Origin: Paludibacteraceae bacterium
GTDB taxonomy: Bacteria; Bacteroidota; Bacteroidia; Bacteroidales; Paludibacteraceae
Assembly: GCA_016938015.1 (NCBI GenBank)
Contig: JAFGVL010000077.1
Coordinates: forward strand, 1 to 47,807
Reading direction: 5' to 3'
Length of the DNA: 47,807 nt
This document shows positions 17,489 to 27,544 of this stretch, one piece after another. The position numbers and the translations under genes were made by a program. The notes below the pieces were generated by a model that searched no databases, was not told the DNA's origin, and saw only the letters and a list, made by a program, of their open reading frames with translations. Each line of letters begins with the position of its first letter. Position 1 is the stretch's first letter.

Positions 17489-17517
17489 CAAAGATAAGCA
17501 TTTACTATTTATACAAA
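17489..17517 (-). promoter_or_regulatory. Predicted aroA promoter
   Basis: On the minus strand, TATCTTTG (17489-17496) with an upstream TTTG (17514-17517), 17-base spacer. The last G of the -7 element is only six bases from the ATG, so the mRNA is predicted to have a leader of zero to three bases. Confidence 0.6.
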
Positions 17518-17581
17518 TAATGCTTAGTATTTTTTTCGGACTGAAGTAAAAATCAATCTAAACTTTTCTTAGATCTCAAAA

Positions 17582-17692
17582 AATCACAGATTACACCGAT
17601 TAACACACAGAGCAAAGTTTAAAGTTAAAAAGTTATTGGAACGAAAAATCTATCTTTTATCTTTATTCTTTTGTCTTTACTCTTATATCTAC
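17582..17692. repeat. Degenerate intergenic micro-repeats
   Basis: Two kinds of low-grade repeat lie between aroA and murF. 17582-17612 is an imperfect tandem of CACAGATTA-like units. 17647-17692 is almost free of G and built of ATCTTT/ATCTAT-like pyrimidine units. Neither codes and neither resembles an insertion sequence. Similar spacer repeats occur, to my knowledge, in other Bacteroidota genomes; function unknown. Confidence 0.5.
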
Positions 17693-17709
17693 TAAATAGA
17701 TATATTTAA

Positions 17710-17717
17710 TATCTTTG
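17710..17717 (+). promoter_or_regulatory. Predicted -7 promoter element of murF
   Basis: TATCTTTG, 13 bases before the murF ATG, which implies a very short leader. A partial second match (TATATTTA) lies just upstream, so the exact start is uncertain. Confidence 0.5.
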
Positions 17718-17730
17718 CAAAAAAACGGCT

Positions 17731-19023
17731 ATGAACACCGAACTACTGTACCAACTGTATCTTCAACACCCTACAATTACTACCGATAGTCGAACCTGTC
17801 CTTCCGGCTCTTTATTTTTTGCACTCAAAGGAACAAATTTTAATGGCAATGCCTATGCAGCATCAGCTTTAAAAATGGGTTGTGCATTTGCCGTGGTAGA
17901 TGAAAAAGAATATGCTGTAGACGAGCGTTATATTGTAGTGCGAGATGTGTTGCAAAGTTTGCAAGAGTTGGCTCATCATCATCGTATTGCTTTGGGATTA
18001 CCTGTAATTGGGATTACCGGAACCAACGGAAAAACCACTACCAAAGAATTGATTGCTGCTGTACTGAAACAAAAATTTTCTATTTATTATACCCAAGGAA
18101 ACCTGAATAACCATATAGGAGTGCCTTTAACTTTGTTGAGCTTAACCAAAGCGCATCAACTTGCTGTAATTGAAATGGGTGCCAATCACCCCGGAGAAAT
18201 TAAAACCTTGGTAGATATTGCTTGCCCGAATGTAGGCCTGATAACCAATGTAGGTAAAGCTCATTTAGAGGGGTTTGGTTCGTTCGAAGGTGTGATAAAA
18301 ACCAAAAGTGAGCTATACGATTTTTTACGGGAAACGGGCGGACAAGCTTTTGTGAATTTGGACAATCCCATTTTATACGAAAAATCGGAAGGCATTAATC
18401 GTATAGGCTATGGTATTGAAAAAAACAACGGACAAGTACAAGGAGAAATTACTGCCAATGCTCCCTTTTTAGCTATGCGTTGGCATAACTTTGGCGATAC
18501 TGCTGAGTATCAAATAGAAACAAAATTGATAGGAGCATATAATGCCGAAAATGTGTTGGCAGCCGTTTGTGTAGGTCGCTATTTTGATGTTGATTCATCG
18601 TTAATTTGCGAAGCAATAAACAAGTATACGCCTCAAAACAACCGTTCGCAATTAACTGAAACAGCTCACAACAAATTGGTAGTCGATGCGTATAATGCCA
18701 ACCCTACCAGCATGCGCGCTGCTATACAAAATTTTGCAGCAATGGAGGCACCTAAAAAAGCCCTTATTTTGGGCGATATGCTCGAATTAGGCAATGACAG
18801 TGGGACAGAACACCAATGCATTGTTGATTTATTGGTCGAAAATAAATTTGACAAAGTGTTTTTGGTGGGCGAGTGTTTTAGTAAGACCAACACAAATTAT
18901 CCTGTTTTTTCAGATGTAATTGCTTTGATAAGCGAAATTCCAAAACAGAAATTCCAAAATTATTACATTTTGATAAAGGGCTCGCGAGGCATTAAACTGG
19001 AAAAGACACTTTCTTATTTATAA
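17731..19023 (+). CDS. murF: UDP-N-acetylmuramoyl-tripeptide--D-alanyl-D-alanine ligase
   Basis: 430-residue Mur ligase that adds D-Ala-D-Ala to the peptidoglycan precursor in the cytoplasm. The N-terminal domain has TTDSRTCPSGSLFFALKG, typical of MurE/MurF substrate binding; the ATP loop is GITGTNGKTTTKEL at residues 94-107; then VIEMGANHPGEIKTL and ITNVGKAHLEGFGS of the central domain, and VVDAYNANPTSMRAAI and LILGDMLELG of the C-terminal domain. The EMGANHPGEI and DMLELG motifs favour MurF over MurE. It stands alone and is not in a mur cluster. The next gene starts 8 bases after its stop. Confidence 0.95.
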   Translation: MNTELLYQLYLQHPTITTDSRTCPSGSLFFALKGTNFNGNAYAASALKMGCAFAVVDEKEYAVDERYIVVRDVLQSLQELAHHHRIALGLPVIGITGTNGKTTTKELIAAVLKQKFSIYYTQGNLNNHIGVPLTLLSLTKAHQLAVIEMGANHPGEIKTLVDIACPNVGLITNVGKAHLEGFGSFEGVIKTKSELYDFLRETGGQAFVNLDNPILYEKSEGINRIGYGIEKNNGQVQGEITANAPFLAMRWHNFGDTAEYQIETKLIGAYNAENVLAAVCVGRYFDVDSSLICEAINKYTPQNNRSQLTETAHNKLVVDAYNANPTSMRAAIQNFAAMEAPKKALILGDMLELGNDSGTEHQCIVDLLVENKFDKVFLVGECFSKTNTNYPVFSDVIALISEIPKQKFQNYYILIKGSRGIKLEKTLSYL

Positions 19024-19031
19024 TTAATCGA

Positions 19032-20276
19032 ATGAAAAAAGACATCCTTTTATTGTTTTTTACTGCAGTTTCTTTTATTGCTTTTGCACAAAAAAACGAT
19101 AGTATAGCATATTCCCCCACAAAACTAAAACTGTTTTTAGAATGTACCGATTGTGATCATGCTTATTACATGAATCAGCTCCCTTTTGTTGGTTTTGTAC
19201 GCGATGTGAAAGATGCTGATTTACATGTATATATTACCAAACAAAAAAATGCCAGCGAAGGCTTTCGTTATTACCTTAATTTTGTTGGGAAAAACAGCTT
19301 CGCTGATATCAACTATAAACTACAAACAGACTCTCCCGATTCTGAAAGTCGTTTAAAACGAAACGACCGGATATTAAAAACCTTAAAAATGGGACTAACA
19401 CCTTATGTAAGCAGAACCGATGTGTCGGAGAGGGTGTTTTTAACTTGCAACGACAGTATCAAAATTAGCGACCCTACCATTAAAGACCCATGGAATTTTT
19501 GGGTGTTTGTGTTAGATTTAGGAGGTAATCTTGAAGCGGAAGAATCGTATTACAATTACCAAGCAAAAGGCAACCTCAATTGCAAGCGTATTACTGAAGA
19601 ATGGAAACACCGTTTTGTATTTACTTATGCTTACGAAAACGAAACCTACGATTATAAAACAACCAACATCAAACAAAGCATACAAAATGCCTTTACGTTT
19701 CATACCCGTTCGGTGTATGCCATTAACAGACACTGGTCTGCTCAATATTCAGCTGCGATTAAACAAGACACTTATTACAACTACGGTTTTTATTGGGATT
19801 TGGGTCCGGGTGTAGAATACAATTTTTTTCCTTGGGATAAATCGGACAGAAAAGTGTTTGCCCTCAGGTACGAATTCAAAGCACGCTATTACGACTACAT
19901 TCAACCCACAATAAACGATTTGACGGAAGATTTAATTTGGAATCATTTTGTTGCATTGGAATTAATTCTTCGTCAGCCTTGGGGTGATATAGAATCGGAA
20001 GCCAAATACAGCACCTATATTCCGGATTGGAATCAGTATAATTTGTCGTTAAAAACACAACTCTCGGTAAAAGTAGCGCGTGGTTTTTCAGTATTTTTAA
20101 AAGCCGAAGGCGCTTTAATTAACGACCAGCACTATTTGCCAAAAGTATCGAGTTCTTTAACAGATAGACTTTTACAAGCTCGAAAAGAAAAAACGCCCTT
20201 TGAGTTAAATGGCGAAATAGGCATTCGTTACGCTTTTGGTTCTATTTATAACAGCGTAGTGAATCACCGATTCTAA
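19032..20276 (+). CDS. Predicted outer-membrane beta-barrel protein, function unknown
   Basis: 414-residue protein with a signal peptide ending at about residue 19 (FIAFAQ). Residues 25-115 form a soluble domain with a CTDCD motif and the segment PFVGFVRDVKDADLHVYIT, which I do not recognise by name. From about residue 195 the chain alternates short amphipathic strands and Asn/Asp turns (FVFTYAYENETYDYK, AINRHWSAQYSAAI, FYWDLGPGVEYNFFPW, KVFALRYEFKARYYDY, YNLSLKTQLSVKVARG) and ends in Phe, all as expected for an outer-membrane barrel. It starts 8 bases after murF. A DUF481-like barrel is a possibility. Confidence 0.75.
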   Translation: MKKDILLLFFTAVSFIAFAQKNDSIAYSPTKLKLFLECTDCDHAYYMNQLPFVGFVRDVKDADLHVYITKQKNASEGFRYYLNFVGKNSFADINYKLQTDSPDSESRLKRNDRILKTLKMGLTPYVSRTDVSERVFLTCNDSIKISDPTIKDPWNFWVFVLDLGGNLEAEESYYNYQAKGNLNCKRITEEWKHRFVFTYAYENETYDYKTTNIKQSIQNAFTFHTRSVYAINRHWSAQYSAAIKQDTYYNYGFYWDLGPGVEYNFFPWDKSDRKVFALRYEFKARYYDYIQPTINDLTEDLIWNHFVALELILRQPWGDIESEAKYSTYIPDWNQYNLSLKTQLSVKVARGFSVFLKAEGALINDQHYLPKVSSSLTDRLLQARKEKTPFELNGEIGIRYAFGSIYNSVVNHRF

Positions 20277-20281
20277 AGCGT

Positions 20282-21370
20282 ATGTTTTTAGTTTTTTTAT
20301 TTATAGCAATTTCATTTGCGTATTTCTTTTTGCTGATGAATTATTCTTCAGGATGGAAAAATATGCCTGAAACTAAGTTGAGCGACATTCCAAGCACGCT
20401 TTTTCTTTCTGTTATTGTTCCTTTCCAAAACGAGGAAAAAAACTTAGCACCACTTATTCAACAGCTTATTACGCAAACCCACACTAACTTCGAATTGATT
20501 TTGGTAAACGATCATTCTACCGACCATTCGATACAAGTGCTTGAAACCTGCTTGCCTCAGCTAAAAAACGTACAATTAATTCAGGCACAAGGTTTTGGTA
20601 AAAAAAATGCCCTCAAAGAGGGAATAGCACGAGCCAAAGGAGAACTTATTGTGTGCACCGATGCCGATTGTGTACCTACTCAAAATTGGCTTCAATCAAT
20701 TGCACAATACCAAGAAAAAGAAAACTGCGATTTGCTTTGTTGCCCTGTAAAAATGACTTACGACAGCTCTTTTTTCAGCAAACTGCAAACGCTTGAATTT
20801 ACAAGTTTAATAGCTACGGGAGCTGCTTCTGCTGCCATACAACGACCAATACTTTGCAATGGTGCAAACCTTGCTTTTACACCTGAAACCTGGCGAAAAA
20901 GTGTTGCCGAATTGAAAGAAGATGAGGTTTCGGGCGATGATATGTTTCTTTTAATCAGTGTGAAAAAACGCAAGGAGAAAATACGGTTTTTAAAATCGAC
21001 TCATGCAATGGTGCAAACGGCTTCTTGTAAAACACTATCAGATTTTTATAATCAACGCAAACGCTGGACTTCAAAAAGTAAATCGTACACCGATAGTGAA
21101 ATAATTTTGGTTGCTCTATTGGTTTTTTTAGTTTGTGCCGCTTTTATTGTTTGTCTGTTTGTTGGCTTTTTTAACCCGCTTTTTTGGAAAGCTGCATTAT
21201 TTATTATTTGCTTAAAAACACTCGCCGATGTTTCATTGCTTATGCCTTCGGCGAAGTTTTTCACGATTGAAAAATTGTTGATGTATATTCCTCTTTTAGA
21301 AATAATATATCCTTTTTATGTAGTGATAGTTGCAATTGGAGGATTGTTTGGAAAGTTTAAATGGAAGTGA
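20282..21370 (+). CDS. Family 2 glycosyltransferase, membrane-bound
   Basis: 362-residue inverting glycosyltransferase. An N-terminal membrane segment (residues 2-20) precedes the GT-A domain: LSVIVPFQNEEKNLAPLIQQL, then LVNDHSTDHSIQVL, a CTDADCVP motif (the DxD that holds the metal and nucleotide sugar), and later the EDEVSGDDMFLL and QRKRWTSK segments (the Q/RxxRW motif). The C-terminal 90 residues form further membrane helices. These features match the processive-like GT2 enzymes of polysaccharide or glycolipid synthesis. The acceptor and sugar are unknown. It begins five bases after the outer-membrane protein, suggesting joint expression. Confidence 0.9.
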   Translation: MFLVFLFIAISFAYFFLLMNYSSGWKNMPETKLSDIPSTLFLSVIVPFQNEEKNLAPLIQQLITQTHTNFELILVNDHSTDHSIQVLETCLPQLKNVQLIQAQGFGKKNALKEGIARAKGELIVCTDADCVPTQNWLQSIAQYQEKENCDLLCCPVKMTYDSSFFSKLQTLEFTSLIATGAASAAIQRPILCNGANLAFTPETWRKSVAELKEDEVSGDDMFLLISVKKRKEKIRFLKSTHAMVQTASCKTLSDFYNQRKRWTSKSKSYTDSEIILVALLVFLVCAAFIVCLFVGFFNPLFWKAALFIICLKTLADVSLLMPSAKFFTIEKLLMYIPLLEIIYPFYVVIVAIGGLFGKFKWK

Positions 21371-21429
21371 TGTTGTAATTTCAATTTTATTTAGCTCAGC
21401 TCCGAAAAGTCCCCTGAGCAGAGTTGAAA

Positions 21430-21882
21430 CTATCTGGTTACTTGAATTATTCTTCCCGAAACACTTTCGTAAGAACTTACCTGATATTTTCGTAGCCCTT
21501 CTTTTGCCGGCCCCGATAATCTGTTGCCGGAGCCATAGCCAATAGAAAAAACAGAACCGCAAGAGCTGCAAACTGCTTGTCCGGAATTATCAGGAACAAC
21601 ACGTACCGACGATTTTAATTCATTGGGACAGGCTAAATCAAAGGCATAATACGTTTGGTCAAAACCATAAATTACTAACAGCCCGCCATAGCCCAACGCA
21701 TCGCCATATTGTTCGGCAACTGTATAGGTTTTGTAACCGCCTATTGTGCGGAGTTCAAGAGCTTGTGTGTTTAAGTTTCGTTCCAAATAAACCGAACGCT
21801 CCGGTATGGATGATTCTTTGTAATTACAACTCCCTAAAACGAGCGTTAAGGCAAGTAAAAAAATATGATTTTTTGTTTTCAA
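21430..21882 (-). CDS. Rieske-fold-like lipoprotein lacking the histidine ligands
   Basis: 150-residue lipoprotein; the signal peptide ends in the lipobox LGSC with Cys19. The C-terminal half follows the Rieske layout: a YAFDLACPNE segment, then CSSCGSVFSIGYGSGN and a LSGPAKEGLRKYQV tail like the G-P-A-hydrophobic end of Rieske domains. However, the ligand positions read C85-x-N87-x17-C105-xx-C108, whereas a [2Fe-2S] Rieske centre needs C-x-H and C-xx-H. Both histidines are therefore replaced (by Asn and Cys). It may bind another metal, form a disulfide, or be structural. No redox partner is nearby. It converges with the glycosyltransferase. Confidence 0.7.
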   Translation of the reverse strand: MKTKNHIFLLALTLVLGSCNYKESSIPERSVYLERNLNTQALELRTIGGYKTYTVAEQYGDALGYGGLLVIYGFDQTYYAFDLACPNELKSSVRVVPDNSGQAVCSSCGSVFSIGYGSGNRLSGPAKEGLRKYQVSSYESVSGRIIQVTR

Positions 21883-21905
21883 CTGATGCTACTTTTATAC
21901 AAAAA

Positions 21906-21913
21906 CAAAAGTA
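21906..21913 (-). promoter_or_regulatory. Predicted -7 promoter element of the Rieske-like lipoprotein gene
   Basis: Minus-strand TACTTTTG, about 24 bases before the start codon, on the opposite strand to the gyrB promoter region. Predicted leader about 15-20 bases. Confidence 0.45.
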
Positions 21914-21977
21914 AGCAAAAAACCTAATTAAGCCCCTTTTTAGTTGATAAATTGTGCCCTTTTTTAGCGGGTATTTT

Positions 21978-22009
21978 TTTGGTGTAGTGATTATATTCTT
22001 GTATATTTG
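21978..22009 (+). promoter_or_regulatory. Predicted gyrB promoter
   Basis: TTTG (21978-21981) and TATATTTG (22002-22009) with a 20-base spacer, a full match to the Bacteroidota -33/-7 layout. Predicted start near 22015, leader about 50 bases. Confidence 0.65.
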
Positions 22010-22053
22010 TTTGCTTTAAAAAAGTTTGGAAAAAAGATAATTCAGTTAAATAA

Positions 22054-24021
<1,968 letters not shown>

Positions 24022-24023
24022 TT

Positions 24024-24560
24024 ATGCAAATAGCTGTTTTTTGTTCATCGAGCAATAAATTGGCTCCGATCTATTACCAAGAAGCTGAAGCTTTAGGTTC
24101 TTATATTGGTAAAAATAACCATACATTAGTATATGGTGCATCAAATAACGGACTTATGGAAAGTTTGGCCAAAGGGGTAAAGTCTGAAAACGGATATGTA
24201 CTAGGAATACTCCCGTCGTATATGCGTAAGCAAGCCAGTGAATTAACCGATGAATTATTTTTTGTCGAAAATTTATCCCAACGCAAGGATATGATGATGG
24301 AATATGCAGATATTTTTATCGCTCTTCCGGGTGGGTTTGGTACATTAGACGAACTATTTGAAGTAATTGCAAGTGCTCAAGTGGGTGCTCATAACAAAAA
24401 AATAGTGCTGGTTAATACCAACCATTTTTTCAATCCCTTAATTGAACTTTTTGAGGCTATTTTTGCTCAAAAATTTTGTGATGAGTCGAATAAAAACAAC
24501 TATGTTGTTGTGAATAATGCAGCCGAATGTGCAAAATACCTGAATGACATTGCTGTGTAA
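24024..24560 (+). CDS. LOG-family nucleotide 5'-monophosphate phosphoribohydrolase
   Basis: 178-residue Rossmann-fold protein of the LOG/TIGR00730 family, which releases the base from cytokinin riboside monophosphates or, in bacteria, from nucleoside monophosphates such as AMP. The hallmark PGGFGTLDELFEV is at about residues 97-109 and QRKDMMMEYADIFIALPGG matches the conserved arginine-lysine region (MxxRK-type). It starts two bases after gyrB and is expected to share its transcript. The in vivo substrate is uncertain. Confidence 0.9.
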   Translation: MQIAVFCSSSNKLAPIYYQEAEALGSYIGKNNHTLVYGASNNGLMESLAKGVKSENGYVLGILPSYMRKQASELTDELFFVENLSQRKDMMMEYADIFIALPGGFGTLDELFEVIASAQVGAHNKKIVLVNTNHFFNPLIELFEAIFAQKFCDESNKNNYVVVNNAAECAKYLNDIAV

Positions 24561-24574
24561 ATAAAAAAATGTTT

Positions 24575-24582
24575 TACTTTTG
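24575..24582 (+). promoter_or_regulatory. Predicted -7 promoter element of the GH16-fold protein
   Basis: TACTTTTG, matching TAnnTTTG, with a predicted start near 24589 and a leader of about 50 bases. It marks the GH16-fold gene as separate from gyrB. Confidence 0.4.
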
Positions 24583-24639
24583 AACTTTCAGACTAATTTT
24601 TTACTAGATTTTTAGATACTAATCTAATTTATTAAACAC

Positions 24640-25974
24640 ATGAATCTATTTTGGAAAAAGACTTTTGGAGGATTAACTCCTACCGAAAAGCTAGAGAAAG
24701 AAGAAGTTGAATTGTTGTTAGCGTATAAACGCTATTGCGACATTGAAACATCTGAACAATTGAAAGAATATACGCAATTGTTTCACGTTGTAAAATCAGC
24801 CGCTTTCAAAGAAAAAAAGAAAACATTGCAAAATCGTAAGTACAAAGATACCGAAGAGTATCGCGATTTTACAAAGTATGAAAAACTGCACAACAGTTCT
24901 AAGCTAAAACTCTACTATCAGGAGGCTGAAAGTGAACAACTAAAAGAGTTTTTAGCCTTTAAAGCAACTGCTGATTACGAAAAATTAGGAAAACCAAAAT
25001 TGGTAAAACAAGATCCCCTTCTAAAGAAAATGAGGGATTATGAAAAATCAACATCGTATAAAAATTATCTTCGTTTTCATAATTCATTTGTAGTAACAGA
25101 GTACGAAAAATTAAAAATTCTCGTTGCCAAAGAAGAATTTCAAAAAAGTAAAGCTTGGTGGGAAGACAATAACCGTTGGTTAAAAACAGATGAATACAAG
25201 CAAGAACAACGCTATTATGAACTTCAAAAAACAGACGATATTTCTTTCTACGAATCTACCGATCCAAAATCGTTTGCTAAAATAGGAGAATGGACTTTAA
25301 CTTTTGAAGACACCTTTGAAGGATCTGCTTTAGATGCCAAAAAATGGCAAAACGGCTATTACAATCGTGCTGAAAAGTTGAAAAAAGTATATTCGTTTGT
25401 TAATGAGAAACAAGCGAATACAGATGGTAAAAATATCGTTGTAGGCAATAAACTGTTGAAGATTGTTACTATGAACGAGAAACAAGAATCTGCTGCTTGG
25501 GATGCTACAAAAGGTTTTATTTCAAAAGAATTTAATTTTACATCGGGCATTATTAACTGTGGTGAAGCATTTCAACAAAAATACGGATTGGTAAAAATCA
25601 AATTGCGTATTGCCGGTTCAAAAGATATTAGTCATGCTTGTTGGTTAGGTACCGAAGGTAAGTTGCCGCATGTAAATATTTTTCATTTTAACGGAAAGAA
25701 TATTGTGGTAAATAACTATGCTCCCGAAGGCAATTCTGTTTCTGTGGTAAAAGAAGTGGTAAAAGGTATAAGCCCCAACGATTTTTATATTTACTCGCTC
25801 GAATGGACTCCAAAAGAACTAATTTGGAGCATAAATAATATCGAAGTGTTTAGATCAAGCAAGTCTGTACCTCAAGAATCGATGTTTGTAGCGTTGAATT
25901 CATTTATAAGTGAAAAACAACAAGGAGGACAAGGTAGTATGGATGTTGATTGGATAAGATTTTACAAAAAATAA
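24640..25974 (+). CDS. GH16-fold protein without catalytic residues, with helical repeats at the N terminus
   Basis: 444-residue cytosolic-looking protein (no signal peptide or lipobox). Residues about 20-205 are rich in Lys, Glu and aromatics and contain five imperfect copies of a [ST]-x-x-[LY]-[KR]-x-aromatic-like segment (starts near residues 38, 71, 98, 137, 183), predicted to be helical. Residues about 216-444 resemble a family 16 glycosidase/ConA-like sandwich: WTLTFEDTFEGSALDAKKW at the start, KYGLVKIKLRIAG, ACWLGTEGKLP, then YSLEWTPKELIWSINN and MDVDWIRFYKK. The catalytic E-x-D-x-x-E of GH16 aligns with H344-x-N346-x-x-H349, so it is not an active hydrolase of that mechanism. It may be a sugar-binding or structural protein. 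Confidence 0.65.
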   Translation: MNLFWKKTFGGLTPTEKLEKEEVELLLAYKRYCDIETSEQLKEYTQLFHVVKSAAFKEKKKTLQNRKYKDTEEYRDFTKYEKLHNSSKLKLYYQEAESEQLKEFLAFKATADYEKLGKPKLVKQDPLLKKMRDYEKSTSYKNYLRFHNSFVVTEYEKLKILVAKEEFQKSKAWWEDNNRWLKTDEYKQEQRYYELQKTDDISFYESTDPKSFAKIGEWTLTFEDTFEGSALDAKKWQNGYYNRAEKLKKVYSFVNEKQANTDGKNIVVGNKLLKIVTMNEKQESAAWDATKGFISKEFNFTSGIINCGEAFQQKYGLVKIKLRIAGSKDISHACWLGTEGKLPHVNIFHFNGKNIVVNNYAPEGNSVSVVKEVVKGISPNDFYIYSLEWTPKELIWSINNIEVFRSSKSVPQESMFVALNSFISEKQQGGQGSMDVDWIRFYKK

Positions 25975-25981
25975 ATAACTT

Positions 25982-26016
25982 AACGAGAGCTGCTTTTTAA
26001 GTGGCTCTCGTTTTTT
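25982..26016 (+). terminator. Rho-independent terminator after the GH16-fold gene
   Basis: Nine-base perfect stem AACGAGAGC / GCTCTCGTT, 13-base loop, then a T run. It is 8 bases after the GH16-fold stop and 15 before the next start. Confidence 0.8.
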
Positions 26017-26030
26017 AAATTTTATAGTAA

Positions 26031-26636
26031 ATGACAAGTGACGATATTAAAACGCTACTTAAGCAAGAATCTGATGCCATATTAAATATTCCTATTACTG
26101 ATGAATTTGACAAAGCAATACAGCTTATTGTTCAACAAATTCACCTCAAAAAGGGTAAGTTAGTAACCAGTGGAATGGGAAAAGCCGGTCAGATAGCGAT
26201 GAATATAGCAACTACTTTTAGCTCTACAGGTACTCCTTCGGTTTTCCTTCATCCTAGCGAAGCACAACATGGTGACCTTGGTTTGTTGCAACAAAACGAT
26301 TTATTGTTATTACTTTCTAATTCCGGAAAAACAAGAGAAATTATTGAGTTGGTGCAATTAGCTCGTAGTTTGTATCCGGATATTTTATACCTTATTATTA
26401 CTGCTAATACCGAAACAGAATTGGCTAAAAATGCTTCGGCAAAGCTTTTTACCGGTAATCCCTCAGAGGTTTGCGTATTGGGGTTATCTCCAACTACTTC
26501 TACTACAATGATGACTGTTATTGGTGATATTTTAGTTGTTGGAACGATGAAAGCAATAGGTTTTTCGGCCGAAGAATATGCCAAAAGACATCATGGAGGA
26601 TACCTCGGTAAAAAATCACGATTACTATTTGAATAA
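26031..26636 (+). CDS. Single-domain SIS sugar-phosphate isomerase, KdsD-like
   Basis: 201-residue SIS protein resembling arabinose-5-phosphate isomerase (KdsD/GutQ), which supplies arabinose-5-phosphate for KDO and lipopolysaccharide core. Conserved segments: TSGMGKAGQIAMNIATTFSSTG, SVFLHPSEAQHGDLGLLQQND (the family's HGDLG), LLSNSGKTREIIELVQLA and CVLGLSPTTSTTMMTVIGD. It lacks the C-terminal pair of CBS domains of E. coli KdsD (about 330 residues), so it is the short type known from some Bacteroidota. The KDO pathway is an inference from homology. It begins 15 bases after a terminator and is followed by the exporter gene. Confidence 0.85.
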   Translation: MTSDDIKTLLKQESDAILNIPITDEFDKAIQLIVQQIHLKKGKLVTSGMGKAGQIAMNIATTFSSTGTPSVFLHPSEAQHGDLGLLQQNDLLLLLSNSGKTREIIELVQLARSLYPDILYLIITANTETELAKNASAKLFTGNPSEVCVLGLSPTTSTTMMTVIGDILVVGTMKAIGFSAEEYAKRHHGGYLGKKSRLLFE

Positions 26637-26656
26637 TTTTAAAGAACGGCTGCTGA

Positions 26657-27544
26657 ATGAAGAACTTTAAAAGCTATTTAGCGCCTATTCTTGCCGCTTT
26701 TTGTTGGTCTTTGTCTTACATAATGACCAATATTGCATTTGAATCTTTTCGACCAATTACCATTGTTTTTTTTAGGGTTATTATTGCTAGTGTTTTCATG
26801 CTTGCCATCGGATTCAGTTTTTCTAAGCTGGAAAAGATAAAAAAAGCAGATTGGAAATGGTTCCTATTACTTGGTTTCATAGAACCTTTTTCTTATTTTT
26901 TGTGTGAAACTTACGGCTTAACAATGATTTCGTCAACATTAGCGGCAGTAATTTTAGCTACAATTCCTTTGTTTACACCCCTTTTCTCAAGCATTTTTTT
27001 GAAAGAAAAGATAACTTTTTTTCATATACTGGGCTTATTTATTTCAATAAGCGGAGTAGGTATGATAATTTTTGATGGAAGTGCTGATTTTACGTACAAA
27101 GTAGAGGGGCTTTTACTTCTTTTCGGAGCGGTAATTATTGCTATAACGTATTCCTTATTTGTTCGGCGAATGACAGAGAAATACTCCGAAATTACCATTG
27201 TAACCACTCAAAATATGGTAGGAGCTATGTTGTTTTTACCGCTATTTTTAATTGTAGATATGAGTTACCTTGGAGACCTTCCTATTTATTCTGAATCAAT
27301 AATTGCAGTCATCTTACTTGGAATTGTTGCTTCTGCTTTAGCATTTATTTTTTATGCCTATTCGCTCAAACACAATGGAATTGTAAAAACAAATGCCTTT
27401 CTTAATTTATTGCCGGCTATTACGGCTGTACTTGCTTATTTTGTGTTGGGCGATAAAATTTCTTTACAAATGTTGATGGGTATAGCTGTTGTAATTGTAG
27501 GCTTGTATATCAATCAATTTAGAGTTATTTGGAAGAAAAGATAA
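26657..27544 (+). CDS. EamA-family (DMT) transporter
   Basis: 295-residue inner-membrane protein with about ten hydrophobic helices in two repeats of five. The N-terminal repeat begins FKSYLAPILAAFCWSLSYIM and has FFRVIIASVFML; the second repeat ends with LAYFVLGDKISLQMLMGIAVVIVG, both typical of EamA domains. Such proteins export metabolites or amino acids; the substrate is not predictable. It starts 20 bases after the isomerase and may share its transcript. Its stop codon lies inside the hairpin of the downstream terminator. Confidence 0.87.
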   Translation: MKNFKSYLAPILAAFCWSLSYIMTNIAFESFRPITIVFFRVIIASVFMLAIGFSFSKLEKIKKADWKWFLLLGFIEPFSYFLCETYGLTMISSTLAAVILATIPLFTPLFSSIFLKEKITFFHILGLFISISGVGMIIFDGSADFTYKVEGLLLLFGAVIIAITYSLFVRRMTEKYSEITIVTTQNMVGAMLFLPLFLIVDMSYLGDLPIYSESIIAVILLGIVASALAFIFYAYSLKHNGIVKTNAFLNLLPAITAVLAYFVLGDKISLQMLMGIAVVIVGLYINQFRVIWKKR

